The notes below the pieces were generated by a model, which searched no databases, was not told the origin of the DNA, and saw only the letters and a program-made list of their open reading frames with translations. DNA of 64,000 bases, from NCBI GenBank assembly GCA_016125265.1, contig WGMC01000037.1:1-64000 (forward strand), written 5' to 3'. The translations under genes and the position numbers were made by a program. This document shows, piece by piece, positions 16,208 to 24,317 of the stretch (the stretch's first letter is position 1; each line of letters starts with the position of its first letter). Source of the DNA: Planctomycetaceae bacterium. Its GTDB lineage: Bacteria; Planctomycetota; UBA1135; GCA-002686595.

Positions 16208-16924
16208 ATGCCGCAGAACGACGACGTGCACGACGCTGGTGAGAGCCAACCCGCTACTGGGGCCGGCGCCGTCGCGCCCGGTGCAACCGCGCGACCGCGC
16301 GTCGCCGCGAGGCTGCGACCCTTCCAGACGATTTGGACGAGCCCGCGCAGCACCGTGCGGGCGATCCTCGCCGTCGATCCCGGGCGACACGTCCTGCTCC
16401 TCGCCAGCCTCGCGGGCATACAGCGGTTTCTGGACCGCGCGGCGGCGCGCGACGCCGGCGACTCCATGCCGACGTTGGGCATCCTCGGAATGGCCGTCAC
16501 CATCGGCCCCCTTGGTGGGCTGATCGGGTTGTGGATCGGCTCGTTCCTGATCCGACTCGTCGGCAAGTGGCTCGGCGGCACGGCGTCCCACAAGCACATC
16601 CAGACGGCGCTGGCGTGGGCATCGGTGCCGGTGGTCTACGCACTGCTGCTCTGGTTGCCCCTGTTGCTCTTCTTCGGGAAGGAGAACTTCACGTCGGAGG
16701 CTCCCACCTTCACGGCCCACCCCGCCCTCACGGTGCTCGCCGTCGGCATCGGGATCGCCGATTTGGTGCTTGGGATCTGGGGGTTCGTGTTGGCCTGCCA
16801 CACCATCGCCGAGGTGCAGGGTTTTGCGTCCGCGTGGCGCGGCCTCGCAAACATGGACCTCGCGATGATCCCGCTCCTCGGCGGAATCTTCTTGCTCGCG
16901 GTCGTCGCGAGCGTGTTTGGCTGA
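16208..16924 (+). CDS. Yip1-like / YIP1-domain membrane protein
   Basis: 238 residues. ATG 16208 is preferred over ATG 15989 because it has a Shine-Dalgarno (AAGGGAGAG, 5 bp upstream) and the extra 73 residues look random. A hydrophilic N-terminus of about 45 residues leads to FQTIWTSPRSTVRAIL, the usual opening of bacterial Yip1-domain proteins. About five membrane segments follow (for example ILGMAVTIGPLGGLIGLWIG and ALAWASVPVVYALLLWLPLLLFF). The pattern of a helical hairpin in the membrane plus a C-terminal segment fits the Yip1 family, of unknown bacterial function. The DUF2254 gene follows 133 bp later on the same strand. Confidence 0.75.
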   Translation: MPQNDDVHDAGESQPATGAGAVAPGATARPRVAARLRPFQTIWTSPRSTVRAILAVDPGRHVLLLASLAGIQRFLDRAAARDAGDSMPTLGILGMAVTIGPLGGLIGLWIGSFLIRLVGKWLGGTASHKHIQTALAWASVPVVYALLLWLPLLLFFGKENFTSEAPTFTAHPALTVLAVGIGIADLVLGIWGFVLACHTIAEVQGFASAWRGLANMDLAMIPLLGGIFLLAVVASVFG

Positions 16925-16982
16925 GCACGCGGCTCTGCGATCGCCGCAGTCCTTGCCCGGCACGGCCACTGCTTCGAACTCG

Positions 16983-17052
16983 GATCGAAAAGCGGTGGAT
17001 CGGCCCCTTTCGATCGGCGAACATGGAGGCCGGAGGTCCTGATCGAAGGGGC
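16983..17052 (+). promoter_or_regulatory. leader with competing inverted repeats around a ribosome binding site
   Basis: Three related words lie before the DUF2254 start (17058). A is GATCGAAA (16983-16990), B is GCCCCTTTCGATC (17003-17015) and C is GATCGAAGGGGC (17041-17052). B can pair with A (8 bp, 17-nt loop) or with C (12 bp with one bulged U). C contains the Shine-Dalgarno AAGGGG (17046-17051), so pairing B with C would hide it. The same sites could instead be an operator with two inverted and one direct copy of GATCGAA. Only the sequence symmetry is observed; the switch is inferred. Confidence 0.45.
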
Positions 17053-17057
17053 ACGAC

Positions 17058-18359
17058 ATGCTGGACTATCTGAACTTCATCCTCAAGCGGGTGCGCGAGC
17101 GGCTGTGGGTCCGCCCTCTATTCATCTGTGCCCTTTCGATTGTGAGTGTGTTCCTCGCGAACACCGTGGAGATGAGCGATTTCGGCCGCTCCCTGCCGAA
17201 GGTCCCCACCGACGCGACCGAAGCGCTGCTCCGCGTCATGGCGTCGAGCATGTTGGTGATGGCCACGTTGGCCGTAACTTCGATGGTCTCGGCCTACGCT
17301 TCCGCGAGCAACTCGGCGACTCCGCGGTCGTTCCCGCTGATCATCAGCGACGACGTCTCCCAGAATGCGTTCTCGGCGTTCGTCGGGGCCTTCATCTACA
17401 GTGTCGTGGCGCTCGTGGCGCTGATGAATGGGCTCTACGAGGGCGCCGGCAGCCACTTCGTGCTGTTCTCCCTGACGATGGCGGTTCTTGCCGCCGTCAT
17501 CGTCACGTTCGTGCGCTGGGTCGACAACATCGCGCGGCTCGGACGCCTCGGCCACACGATCGAGAAGGTCGAGGCCGCAACCGCGGAGGCCATCCGGTCT
17601 CGTCGGTCTGCGCCCCGCCTCGGTGGTGTCGCCGCCTTCGACCCGCCGGAGGGAAGCACCGCCGTCTGCGCGACGTCGATCGGCTACCTCCAGCGGGTGA
17701 ACGTCTCCGCCCTGCAATCGGCGGCGGCGAAGTCCAAGCTGCGGATCGTCGTGGCCGCACTGCCGGGCACCTTCTGCACACCGGGTCGCCCGGTCGCGTG
17801 GCTGCGGTCCGACGACTCGGGATCCGTGTCCGACGGGGACATCAAGGCGACTCGCGACGCGTTCACGGTCCACCATGTGCGGGTCTTCGATCAGGACCCG
17901 CGTTTTGGCCTCGTGGTGCTGTCCGAAATCGCGAGCCGGGCCCTCTCCCCGTCGGTCAACGATCCCGGAACTGCGATCGGCGTCACCGGCACCCTGGTTC
18001 GCCTGTTCGCGATGTGGAACGAGTGTGGCAAGGATGCCGACAAGGCCGAGGTCAAGTGCGATCGGGTCGCCGTTCCGGAACTGTCGCTGCCCGACCTCTT
18101 TGACGATGCGTTCACCGGTATCGCACGCGACGGCGCCGGCATGGTCGAGGTGGTCGTGCGTTTGCTAAAGGCGCTCGAAGCCCTCGGTGAGCTCGACGAC
18201 GCTGCAATGCGCGAGTGCGCGCAGGAACACGCCCGATTGGTGTTGCGCCGTGCCGAGCAGTGCCTCACCTTCCCGCCCGACCTGGCCGCCGCCCGCGAAG
18301 CAGGTCGGTTCGCGAGCCGGGGAACCGCCGTCACGGGGCGCGGTGCGCCCGAACAGTGA
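17058..18359 (+). CDS. DUF2254 integral membrane protein
   Basis: 433 residues with good ribosome binding (AAGGGG, 6 bp before ATG 17058). The N-terminal 150 residues carry four membrane segments (PLFICALSIVSVFLANTV, VMASSMLVMATLAVTSM, AFSAFVGAFIYSVVALVAL, FVLFSLTMAVLAAVIV). A soluble domain follows, with the family phrases LQRVNVSALQSAA, FDQDPRFGLVVLSEIASRALSPSVNDPGTAI and a C-terminal helical part. The SRALSPSVNDPGTA run is diagnostic for DUF2254, a predicted membrane family of unknown function. It lies downstream of the Yip1-like gene and may share its transcript. Its last 29 bp overlap the convergent methyltransferase gene. Confidence 0.88.
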   Translation: MLDYLNFILKRVRERLWVRPLFICALSIVSVFLANTVEMSDFGRSLPKVPTDATEALLRVMASSMLVMATLAVTSMVSAYASASNSATPRSFPLIISDDVSQNAFSAFVGAFIYSVVALVALMNGLYEGAGSHFVLFSLTMAVLAAVIVTFVRWVDNIARLGRLGHTIEKVEAATAEAIRSRRSAPRLGGVAAFDPPEGSTAVCATSIGYLQRVNVSALQSAAAKSKLRIVVAALPGTFCTPGRPVAWLRSDDSGSVSDGDIKATRDAFTVHHVRVFDQDPRFGLVVLSEIASRALSPSVNDPGTAIGVTGTLVRLFAMWNECGKDADKAEVKCDRVAVPELSLPDLFDDAFTGIARDGAGMVEVVVRLLKALEALGELDDAAMRECAQEHARLVLRRAEQCLTFPPDLAAAREAGRFASRGTAVTGRGAPEQ

Positions 18360-19089
18360 GGGGGAAGCGAACGGGCCGGCGGGCACCGGACGGCCAGAGC
18401 TGCGCGAGGGAGCGGGAGAAGGGCACCAACGCGTCGATGCCCGTCTGATCCTTGTGCCGGCGGACGGCGCTCCACGTGGCCAGGTAGGCGAGCAGACCGT
18501 CGCGGTCCCATTCGGCGGTCATGTGCGCTGGGGGAGGGACGAGCGCCTCGAAGGGAAACGGAATGTCCGCGTACGCGCGCTCGATGTGGCGGCGTTGGGG
18601 CGGCCAGTGGGGCGCGATCGGACCCGTGTAGAACTCGCGCACCGCGCGGTCGATGGGGCCGCCGTCGTCCACGTGCAGCAGTTCGTAGCAGCAGGCGAGC
18701 AGCACACCACGCGGACGGAGCACACGGCGCGCCTCGGCGAAGAACGGCTCGAAATCGAACCAATGCAGGGCCTGGGCCACGACGATGGCGTCGACACTGG
18801 TGTCGCCGAGAGACGTGGCTTCGGCGCGCTCGACGCGGTACTGCACGCCATCGCAGGCGGGCGCGTGCGCGAGCTGCTCGGCGCTGGCGTCCGTCGCTAC
18901 GACCTCGGCGAAATGTTGCGCGAGGGCCACGGCCGCCTGGCCGTTGCCGGTGGCGGCGTCCCAGCAGCGTCCTTGGGCGGGGGCAACGTGCGCGAGCCAC
19001 CGCCAAAGTGCGTCGGGGTACCGCGGCCGGTGGGCCGCGTACTGGCCCGCGTGGGCAGAGAAGTGATCAGGAAAGGCGGCGTGGGACAT
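18331..19089 (-). CDS. class I SAM-dependent methyltransferase
   Basis: 252 residues from ATG 19089. The opening (FSAHAGQYAAHRPRYPDALWRWL) and the SAM-binding motif I (CWDAATGNGQAAVAL) match the methyltransferase-11 family; motif II is VVATDASAEQL and motif III VDAIVVAQALHWFDFEPFFAEARRVLRPRGVL. Such stand-alone enzymes methylate small molecules; the substrate is not predictable. The 3' end overlaps the DUF2254 gene by 29 bp on the other strand. Upstream it is divergent from an FG-GAP gene. Confidence 0.87.
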   Translation of the reverse strand: MSHAAFPDHFSAHAGQYAAHRPRYPDALWRWLAHVAPAQGRCWDAATGNGQAAVALAQHFAEVVATDASAEQLAHAPACDGVQYRVERAEATSLGDTSVDAIVVAQALHWFDFEPFFAEARRVLRPRGVLLACCYELLHVDDGGPIDRAVREFYTGPIAPHWPPQRRHIERAYADIPFPFEALVPPPAHMTAEWDRDGLLAYLATWSAVRRHKDQTGIDALVPFSRSLAQLWPSGARRPVRFPLTVRAHRAP

Positions 19090-19377
19090 CGTCGTGTCGC
19101 CGATTGTCGCACCGGACACTGGCCTTCGAACCGGCGGCGGGGCGTGGGCGGGAGTGCTCGGGCACCCGGGGATCGCGGGCACTGGGGATCGCGGGCTCGG
19201 GCGGCGGTGGGCCGGCGACGGCGCCCCGGAACTGGGAGAAATATGCACTCTTGGGCCGGGCTGGCCCCCCGCGGGTTCGCACCCGCGTCGCCCCCACGGT
19301 TTTGCCTGCGGGGGCCGTTGCGCCGCTCGGGACTCTCGGCCAAGCTGACGACTGAACACTCGACCTCGGGGTCCCAT
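19090..19377. other. intergenic region between divergent genes
   Basis: 288 bp between the methyltransferase and the FG-GAP gene, so it must hold promoters for both. I see a direct repeat of GGGGATCGCGGGC near 19168 and 19184, and a small hairpin CGCGGGT-TCGC-ACCCGCG (19270-19287). No promoter box can be called safely and no small gene is convincing. Confidence 0.5.
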
Positions 19378-21141
19378 ATGAAACCGATCGCAGCCCTGTG
19401 CCTCCTGCTCGCCACGCCCGCCGCCGCCTACGCCCAGGGTTTTGCCGACTCCTGGGTCGCCTACGCGCCCGCGTCCAACCAACCACAATCGGCGCTCCCG
19501 ATCTCGGCCGCCAACGTCGAAGTCGACTTCGCCGTGGGTGACCTGGACCAGGATGGTTGGAGCGACGTGGTCGCCCTGCGCGGAGCGCCGTTCTACGCGG
19601 ACGGCAAGCGCCCGAACATCCTTCTCCGCAACGACCAGGGCACGTTGAAGGACGAAAGCGCGCTGTTCGCCAGCGCGTCCAGCGTGCCCGGCGACGTCGG
19701 TTTCTTGACCCCCACCAACGACCGCGACGGCGTGCTCGTCGATGTGGACGGCGACGGCCTGCTGGACGTCGTCACCGCCGCCCACCTCGGCGCCGGTGAG
19801 CCCAAGAACATCAGCCACCCGCGTGTGTACAGAAACCTCGGCAACGACGGCGGCGGCAACTGGCAGGGCCTGCGCTACGAGGACGCACGCATCCCCCTGC
19901 TTCTCTCGTTCACCACCGGAACTCCCGCGGCCCCCAACTTCAATGCGGTCGCCGCCGGAGACGTGAATGGTGACGGCATGGTGGACCTCTACTTCGCCGA
20001 CCACGATGGCGCGGGACCGGGTGGCCGCCCGGCGGGCGGTGACCTCAACAACCGACTGCTGCGGAACGACGGCAGCGGGTTCTTCGTCGACGTGTCGATG
20101 CAGAGCATGACCCCGACGGCGCTCTTCAGCGCGTTCGGGAACGCCTGCGCGATCGTCGATTTGAACGGCGACAGTCACGCGGATGTGCTCAAGCACAGCT
20201 ACGTCAATCCGCCCGTGCAAGTGGCAGCGACCTACAACAGCTCGACCGCGCCGGGTGTCTTCCCGCTCCACCAAGTGTTTCACAGCGGTTTCGCCTGTTC
20301 GGGCCTCGCGGTCGGCGATCTGAACGGCGACGCGCGCATCGACGTGGTGCTGCCCGACGACAACGCCGATCGGTTCCGGCTGAACACGGCGACCGACGCG
20401 CTGGGGCGCGCGGTCTGGAGCAACCCACAGGCGTTCCAGTTCCTGGCCGGCGGGGACGACGGCTTCGCCGGGCGCAGCCAAGTGGTGGACCTGGACGGCG
20501 ATGGTCTGGAAGACGTGTTGGTCGCCGACGTGGAGTTCCTGGTACCGGGATTCGGGCGCCGGTTGCACGTCTACCACAACCGCGGCAACCTGCCCGCGGG
20601 TGGGCTTCCGGAGCTTCGCGAGGAGCGCGAGCTCCCCGGCGCCGGCGGCTGGATCGGCGCGGTGGGTCTCGCGGAGACGGACCTGGTCGGCACCTACGAC
20701 GTGGCGGTCATCGACGTGGATCGGGATGGTCAGAAGGACATCTTGGTCGGTCGCTCCGCAGGCACGGTGTTGTGGCTCAACCAGGCCGCGTCGTGCCAAA
20801 CGGATCTGCTCGGCAAAGCGCCTGGTGGACCGACCCTGCGCGTCTGCGGAGTGACCACGGCACCAGCGGGCGCCACTGTGCGATTCAGCCACAACACGCC
20901 CGAGTTGCCGTTCGTGGTTTCCGTTGGCGTGGTCAGCACCGCCCTGCCGCTCCTCGGCGGCACGTTCACCCACGTGCCCTTGGCCCAGACTCCCCTCTTG
21001 GTGAGCGACGACAACGGCCGGTTCGAGGTGCCCTGGCTCCTCACGACCCAACCCGCCGACATCCACCTGCAAGCGGTCGGCTTCCACGGGCCCCAGTTCC
21101 AGCCGCGCCTCTCGAACGGGGTGCGCGTCGAAGCGCCCTGA
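19378..21141 (+). CDS. secreted FG-GAP/VCBS repeat protein
   Basis: 587 residues. ATG 19378 begins a signal peptide (MKPIAALCLLLATPAAAYAQ). Residues 45-470 hold seven or so FG-GAP/VCBS-type propeller blades with calcium-binding loops such as DLDQDGWSDVV, DVDGDGLLDVV, DVNGDGMVDLY, DLNGDSHADVL, DLNGDARIDVV, DLDGDGLEDVL and DVDRDGQKDIL. The last about 110 residues are the beta module shared in this window, ending RLSNGVRVEAP. Such propellers bind ligands or partners at the cell surface. It is paralogous to the convergent gene at 21271-23070. Function is unknown beyond an extracellular binding role. Confidence 0.88.
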   Translation: MKPIAALCLLLATPAAAYAQGFADSWVAYAPASNQPQSALPISAANVEVDFAVGDLDQDGWSDVVALRGAPFYADGKRPNILLRNDQGTLKDESALFASASSVPGDVGFLTPTNDRDGVLVDVDGDGLLDVVTAAHLGAGEPKNISHPRVYRNLGNDGGGNWQGLRYEDARIPLLLSFTTGTPAAPNFNAVAAGDVNGDGMVDLYFADHDGAGPGGRPAGGDLNNRLLRNDGSGFFVDVSMQSMTPTALFSAFGNACAIVDLNGDSHADVLKHSYVNPPVQVAATYNSSTAPGVFPLHQVFHSGFACSGLAVGDLNGDARIDVVLPDDNADRFRLNTATDALGRAVWSNPQAFQFLAGGDDGFAGRSQVVDLDGDGLEDVLVADVEFLVPGFGRRLHVYHNRGNLPAGGLPELREERELPGAGGWIGAVGLAETDLVGTYDVAVIDVDRDGQKDILVGRSAGTVLWLNQAASCQTDLLGKAPGGPTLRVCGVTTAPAGATVRFSHNTPELPFVVSVGVVSTALPLLGGTFTHVPLAQTPLLVSDDNGRFEVPWLLTTQPADIHLQAVGFHGPQFQPRLSNGVRVEAP

Positions 21142-21188
21142 AGGGCGTTCTCCAGCGCGGCTCCTCGGAGGGCGCCGTCGGCCAAAAA

Positions 21189-21232
21189 GAACCGCGCCAG
21201 CGCAGGCCTGCGGGCATGCGCTGACGCGGTTC
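21189..21232. terminator. bidirectional hairpin between the two FG-GAP genes
   Basis: A 16-bp stem (21189-21204 with 21217-21232, arms GAACCGCGCCAGCGCA and TGCGCTGACGCGGTTC) encloses a 12-nt loop. One pair is a C-A mismatch in the plus-strand RNA but a G-U pair in the minus-strand RNA, so it is slightly better for the minus-strand gene. It lies 48 bp after one stop and 39 bp after the other. Confidence 0.65.
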
Positions 21233-21270
21233 CATGGGCGGCGACGGCAGACGGGCCGCGCGCGCTCACG

Positions 21271-23070
21271 TCACTGGAACTGCACCGAAAGGGCGTTGGT
21301 GATCTGGAATCCGGCCGGTTGGCCCGGGTCGAGCACAACGGCTTGGACCACGACGGTGGCCGGGTTGCCGATGCCGACGATCGGCACCGAAATCTGGCCC
21401 GCACCATTCGCCGTGAACAGGTCGGGCAACACGATGGCGGGATCCGGCACGATGATTCCCCCGAGGATCGGCAACGCGCCCTGACCGACACCCACCACGA
21501 ACCCTGCCGGCGCGCCGGGCGGTGCACCCTGGACCGAGAGGGTCGACTCGTTTCCGGCCCAGAGCGGCTGCCCACAGAGGCTGAGGGTCGAGCTCCCGGG
21601 ACCGCCGAATCCCAGATCGGTCTGGCAGACGACCGGATCTGTGAGGTTCAGCCAGACCAGGTTGCCCAGGCGGCGACTGATGAGGAGGTCCAGGTCCCCG
21701 TCGTTGTCGATGTCGATCACCGCCACGTCGTGGGTGCCGCGCAGGTCGTCGACTTTGATCCCGACCGCGCCGACCCAGCCGCTGTTGTCCGGCTTTTCGC
21801 GCTGCTCGAGCAACACGATGTTCCCACCGACCTTGCCGCCGAGGTTCTGGTAGATGTTGGTGCGTCCGGAATAGCTGCCGATATCGACATCGACGTCGGT
21901 CACGATCACATCGTTCCAGCCATCCAAATCGAGGTCCGCAATGCGGGTCCCTCCGCCCCACTTGAACTCTTCGCCCACCAGCGTCTGCACCGATTCCGCC
22001 GGGCCCCAGATCACCCGGCCAAGTGCATCCGTACCCGTGTTCAGCGAGAACTTGTCGCCGAAGTCCGTCGCGACCACCACGTCGAGTCGACCGTCGTTGT
22101 TGAGGTCGCCCACATCGACGTAGTAGGGCGACTGCAACACCGGCGCCTGGAACTGACTGAAGACCCCCGGCAAATCGGGGCGGTTGTAGGCGAGGGAGAC
22201 GGTTTGCGGGACCCCAGAGGCGCTGACTTTGACCACATCCGGATAGTCGTCGCCGTTCATGTCCGCAACCCGGCAGGCAATTCCGTAGGCGGAGAGGAGC
22301 ATTTGCGACGTCATGCTGACCTGGGACACGTCGGCGAAGAAACCGCTCCCCTCGTTGAACAGGAGGCGGTCGTTCATGTCGTGTCCCGGGGGCTCGCCCG
22401 CACCACCCGCGCCGGAACTGTCGTGGTCCACGAAGTACAGGTCCGCATGGCCATCGGCGTTGATGTCGCCGGCCGAAACATCGGAGAAACGCGGGTTGCG
22501 GGGAAGGCCGGTGGTGAACTGGAAGAGCTGAGGGAAACGCGCGTTCTCGAAGCGCAGTCCCAACCATTCGCCGTCGGTGTTCTCACCCAGGTTGATGTAC
22601 ACACGCGGGTGGCCGATGTGTTTGGGGTCCGCATCGCTGACCGTCACGGCGGTGACGACGTCCAGCCAGCCATCGCCGTTGACGTCGACCACCACCGAAG
22701 AGCGGTCGTTCGTGGGCGTCAGGAACCCGAAGTCGTCGACGGGCGTGCCGAGGGACTGGGACGCGTATTCGGCACTGCGGTCGACGAGCACACCGTCCTC
22801 GTTGCGCAGCAGGAAGTTGGGGCGCTTCCCCGAGGACGTGAACTGCTGTGCACGCATAACCACCAAGTCCGTCCACCCGTCGTGGTCCAGGTCGCCCCAG
22901 GAGAAGTGGGCCTGGGTATCCGTGTTGGTCAACGGGACGGGCGTGACCAGCCTCTCGGGATCTGGCCGGAACTGGACCCATTGGTCGTTGAACTGGGCGT
23001 GGGCGGACTGGGCGGCAAGCCCGAGGGTCGCCAGGTACGCCGCACCAAGAAGGCGAGCGAGGTGAGTCAT
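21271..23070 (-). CDS. secreted FG-GAP/VCBS repeat protein (paralogue of 19378-21141)
   Basis: 599 residues from ATG 23070 with a signal peptide (MTHLARLLGAAYLATLGLAAQSAHAQ). The propeller loops follow the same order as in the neighbour: DLDHDGWTDLV, DVNGDGWLDVV, DINADGHADLY, DMNGDDYPDVV, DLNNDGRLDVV, DLDLDGWNDVI and DIDNDGDLDLL. Shared runs such as DVGFLTPTNDR/DFGFLTPTNDR and HPRVY mark a true duplication. The last 110 residues are the shared beta module, ending FQITNALSVQF. It converges on its paralogue, so the pair arose as an inverted duplication. Probably a surface-exposed binding protein. Confidence 0.88.
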   Translation of the reverse strand: MTHLARLLGAAYLATLGLAAQSAHAQFNDQWVQFRPDPERLVTPVPLTNTDTQAHFSWGDLDHDGWTDLVVMRAQQFTSSGKRPNFLLRNEDGVLVDRSAEYASQSLGTPVDDFGFLTPTNDRSSVVVDVNGDGWLDVVTAVTVSDADPKHIGHPRVYINLGENTDGEWLGLRFENARFPQLFQFTTGLPRNPRFSDVSAGDINADGHADLYFVDHDSSGAGGAGEPPGHDMNDRLLFNEGSGFFADVSQVSMTSQMLLSAYGIACRVADMNGDDYPDVVKVSASGVPQTVSLAYNRPDLPGVFSQFQAPVLQSPYYVDVGDLNNDGRLDVVVATDFGDKFSLNTGTDALGRVIWGPAESVQTLVGEEFKWGGGTRIADLDLDGWNDVIVTDVDVDIGSYSGRTNIYQNLGGKVGGNIVLLEQREKPDNSGWVGAVGIKVDDLRGTHDVAVIDIDNDGDLDLLISRRLGNLVWLNLTDPVVCQTDLGFGGPGSSTLSLCGQPLWAGNESTLSVQGAPPGAPAGFVVGVGQGALPILGGIIVPDPAIVLPDLFTANGAGQISVPIVGIGNPATVVVQAVVLDPGQPAGFQITNALSVQFQ

Positions 23071-23252
23071 GACGGACGGGGGGAGAGGCCGACAGGCGTC
23101 GTGGACCGGGCGCGTGTCGCGAGTGGGTTCAGAGGATCCACCCCGCCGACTCTATCGTCGGCCCCGGGATTCGGGGGGGCATGCCCGGAGATCGCCCGTC
23201 GGTCGGAGCGCAAGCGGGCAAGGCCGACCGGGGCTGCGGCACTCCGCGGCCC

Positions 23253-23972
23253 ATGCGGAGGTTTGACTCGCTGACCCGCTGGCACGACCCTGGAACGATC
23301 GTGGGCAACGGCGACTGGGTGGGGCGAGGGGCAGTTTGGGGCGCGGGCCGGACCCGAGCCGCCGTCCCCTTGGCGCTCGCGGGCGCCTGCGCCGTCGCGC
23401 TGGTCGTGTTCACGCTGTCCGATCGGGTTGGTGACCCGTCGCGCTCCCCCGCCCTGAGGGAGTTCCCCGCGTTCGCGGCGGAAGGCGACGGGCGGACACA
23501 CCTGCTGTTGGAGCTACGACCCGAGCAAAGGACCGAGGTCCGGGAACAGTCCGGCAGTGGGGTCGACGCACTTGTGGGCGGACCGTCGCCAATTGCGTCG
23601 GCGGGCGCGGAGCGGGGCCCCATCCACTTGGACGGCCACACGATCCCCGCCGACGGGTACACCCTGCACAACGGCTATCTGACCGTCCTGCACACGGACG
23701 GCTCACCCGCCGAACGCGGCAACTGGGACGGGAAGTACCGCCAGGGCGACTGGGAGTACTTCAGCGAAGAAGGGCATCTCGAGTTGCAGTCCTTCTACGT
23801 GAACGGAATCGCCGAGCGCCAAGGCACACGTTGGTACCCCGACGGTCGCGTCGAGGGCCACGCCTCCATCCTGAACGGCAAGTTCCACGGCCCGCGGATG
23901 CAGTGGAACCGAGACGGCACACTCGACGCGGAGGTCAGCGGGGAGTACGTCCACGGTGTCAAGGTCCACTGA
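23253..23972 (+). CDS. membrane-anchored protein with YwqK/MORN-like repeats
   Basis: 239 residues from ATG 23253; an in-frame ATG at 23181 would add 24 residues that look random. One membrane anchor (VPLALAGACAVALVVFTL) is followed by a variable linker and then a C-terminal domain of about 110 residues. That domain has short strand repeats of the YwqK/MORN_2 kind: GNWDGKYRQGDWEYFSEEGHLE, GTRWYPDGRVEGHAS, GKFHGPRMQWNRDGTLDAE. These repeats are found in surface and antitoxin-like proteins; here the role is unknown. A 43-residue membrane-protein gene follows 19 bp later. Confidence 0.72.
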   Translation: MRRFDSLTRWHDPGTIVGNGDWVGRGAVWGAGRTRAAVPLALAGACAVALVVFTLSDRVGDPSRSPALREFPAFAAEGDGRTHLLLELRPEQRTEVREQSGSGVDALVGGPSPIASAGAERGPIHLDGHTIPADGYTLHNGYLTVLHTDGSPAERGNWDGKYRQGDWEYFSEEGHLELQSFYVNGIAERQGTRWYPDGRVEGHASILNGKFHGPRMQWNRDGTLDAEVSGEYVHGVKVH

Positions 23973-23991
23973 CCCTTCCCCCGCCCCGCAC

Positions 23992-24123
23992 ATGGACCAC
24001 TTGGAACGCGAGATGCGCGATGCAGGTCAACGGCCTGAGGTGAGACGGGCGGTTGCCGTCTGCTTCGCGGTGTTGGGATTGGCCGTGCTGGTGACGACTG
24101 CGTGCCGGTGGCTCGAGAGCTGA
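23992..24123 (+). CDS. small single-pass membrane protein, 43 aa
   Basis: Starts at ATG 23992, 19 bp after the YwqK-like gene, and stops at TGA 24121-24123. The N-terminal half is hydrophilic (DHLERE, RPEVRR); the C-terminal half is one membrane helix (AVAVCFAVLGLAVLVTTA) closing in CRWLES. The layout, a basic stretch then a single helix, and the third-position G/C preference favour a real gene over chance. There is no Shine-Dalgarno. It could be a partner of the anchor protein just upstream. Confidence 0.45.
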   Translation: MDHLEREMRDAGQRPEVRRAVAVCFAVLGLAVLVTTACRWLES

Positions 24124-24167
24124 GCGGGGCTCCTCGCGTTGGGAGGGCGAGTTCCGCGCGCTCCAAG

Positions 24168-24247
24168 GCGGGCCAGGAGGCCCGCGTACCCGGCCCGCGT
24201 ACCCGGCCCGCGTGCCCGGCCCGCGCACCCGGCCCGCGTACCCGGCC
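24168..24247. repeat. hairpin repeat followed by a 13-bp tandem array
   Basis: At 24168-24185 lies GCGGGCC-AGGA-GGCCCGC (7-bp stem, 4-nt loop). The same 18 bp recurs at 58927-58944, 59035-59052 and 59146-59163. It runs into five tandem 13-bp units of the type CGCGTACCCGGCC (24183-24247, units starting at 24183, 24196, 24209, 24222 and 24235). The flanks CGCGCTCC and ACCCGGC are also shared with 59137-59172, so this is one dispersed repeat family. The rest of 24124-24317 holds no gene I can support. Confidence 0.8.
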
Positions 24248-24317
24248 CGCGCGCGCGACGCGTGCACCTGGCGCGCGGATTCGCTGAGGTCGGGCGGCTG
24301 CCCATCGCGCGCGGGGA

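Noticed and set aside
24183-24247. CRISPR or iteron origin
   Set aside because: Units are 13 bp, directly adjacent and extremely GC-rich; no replication initiator gene is nearby.
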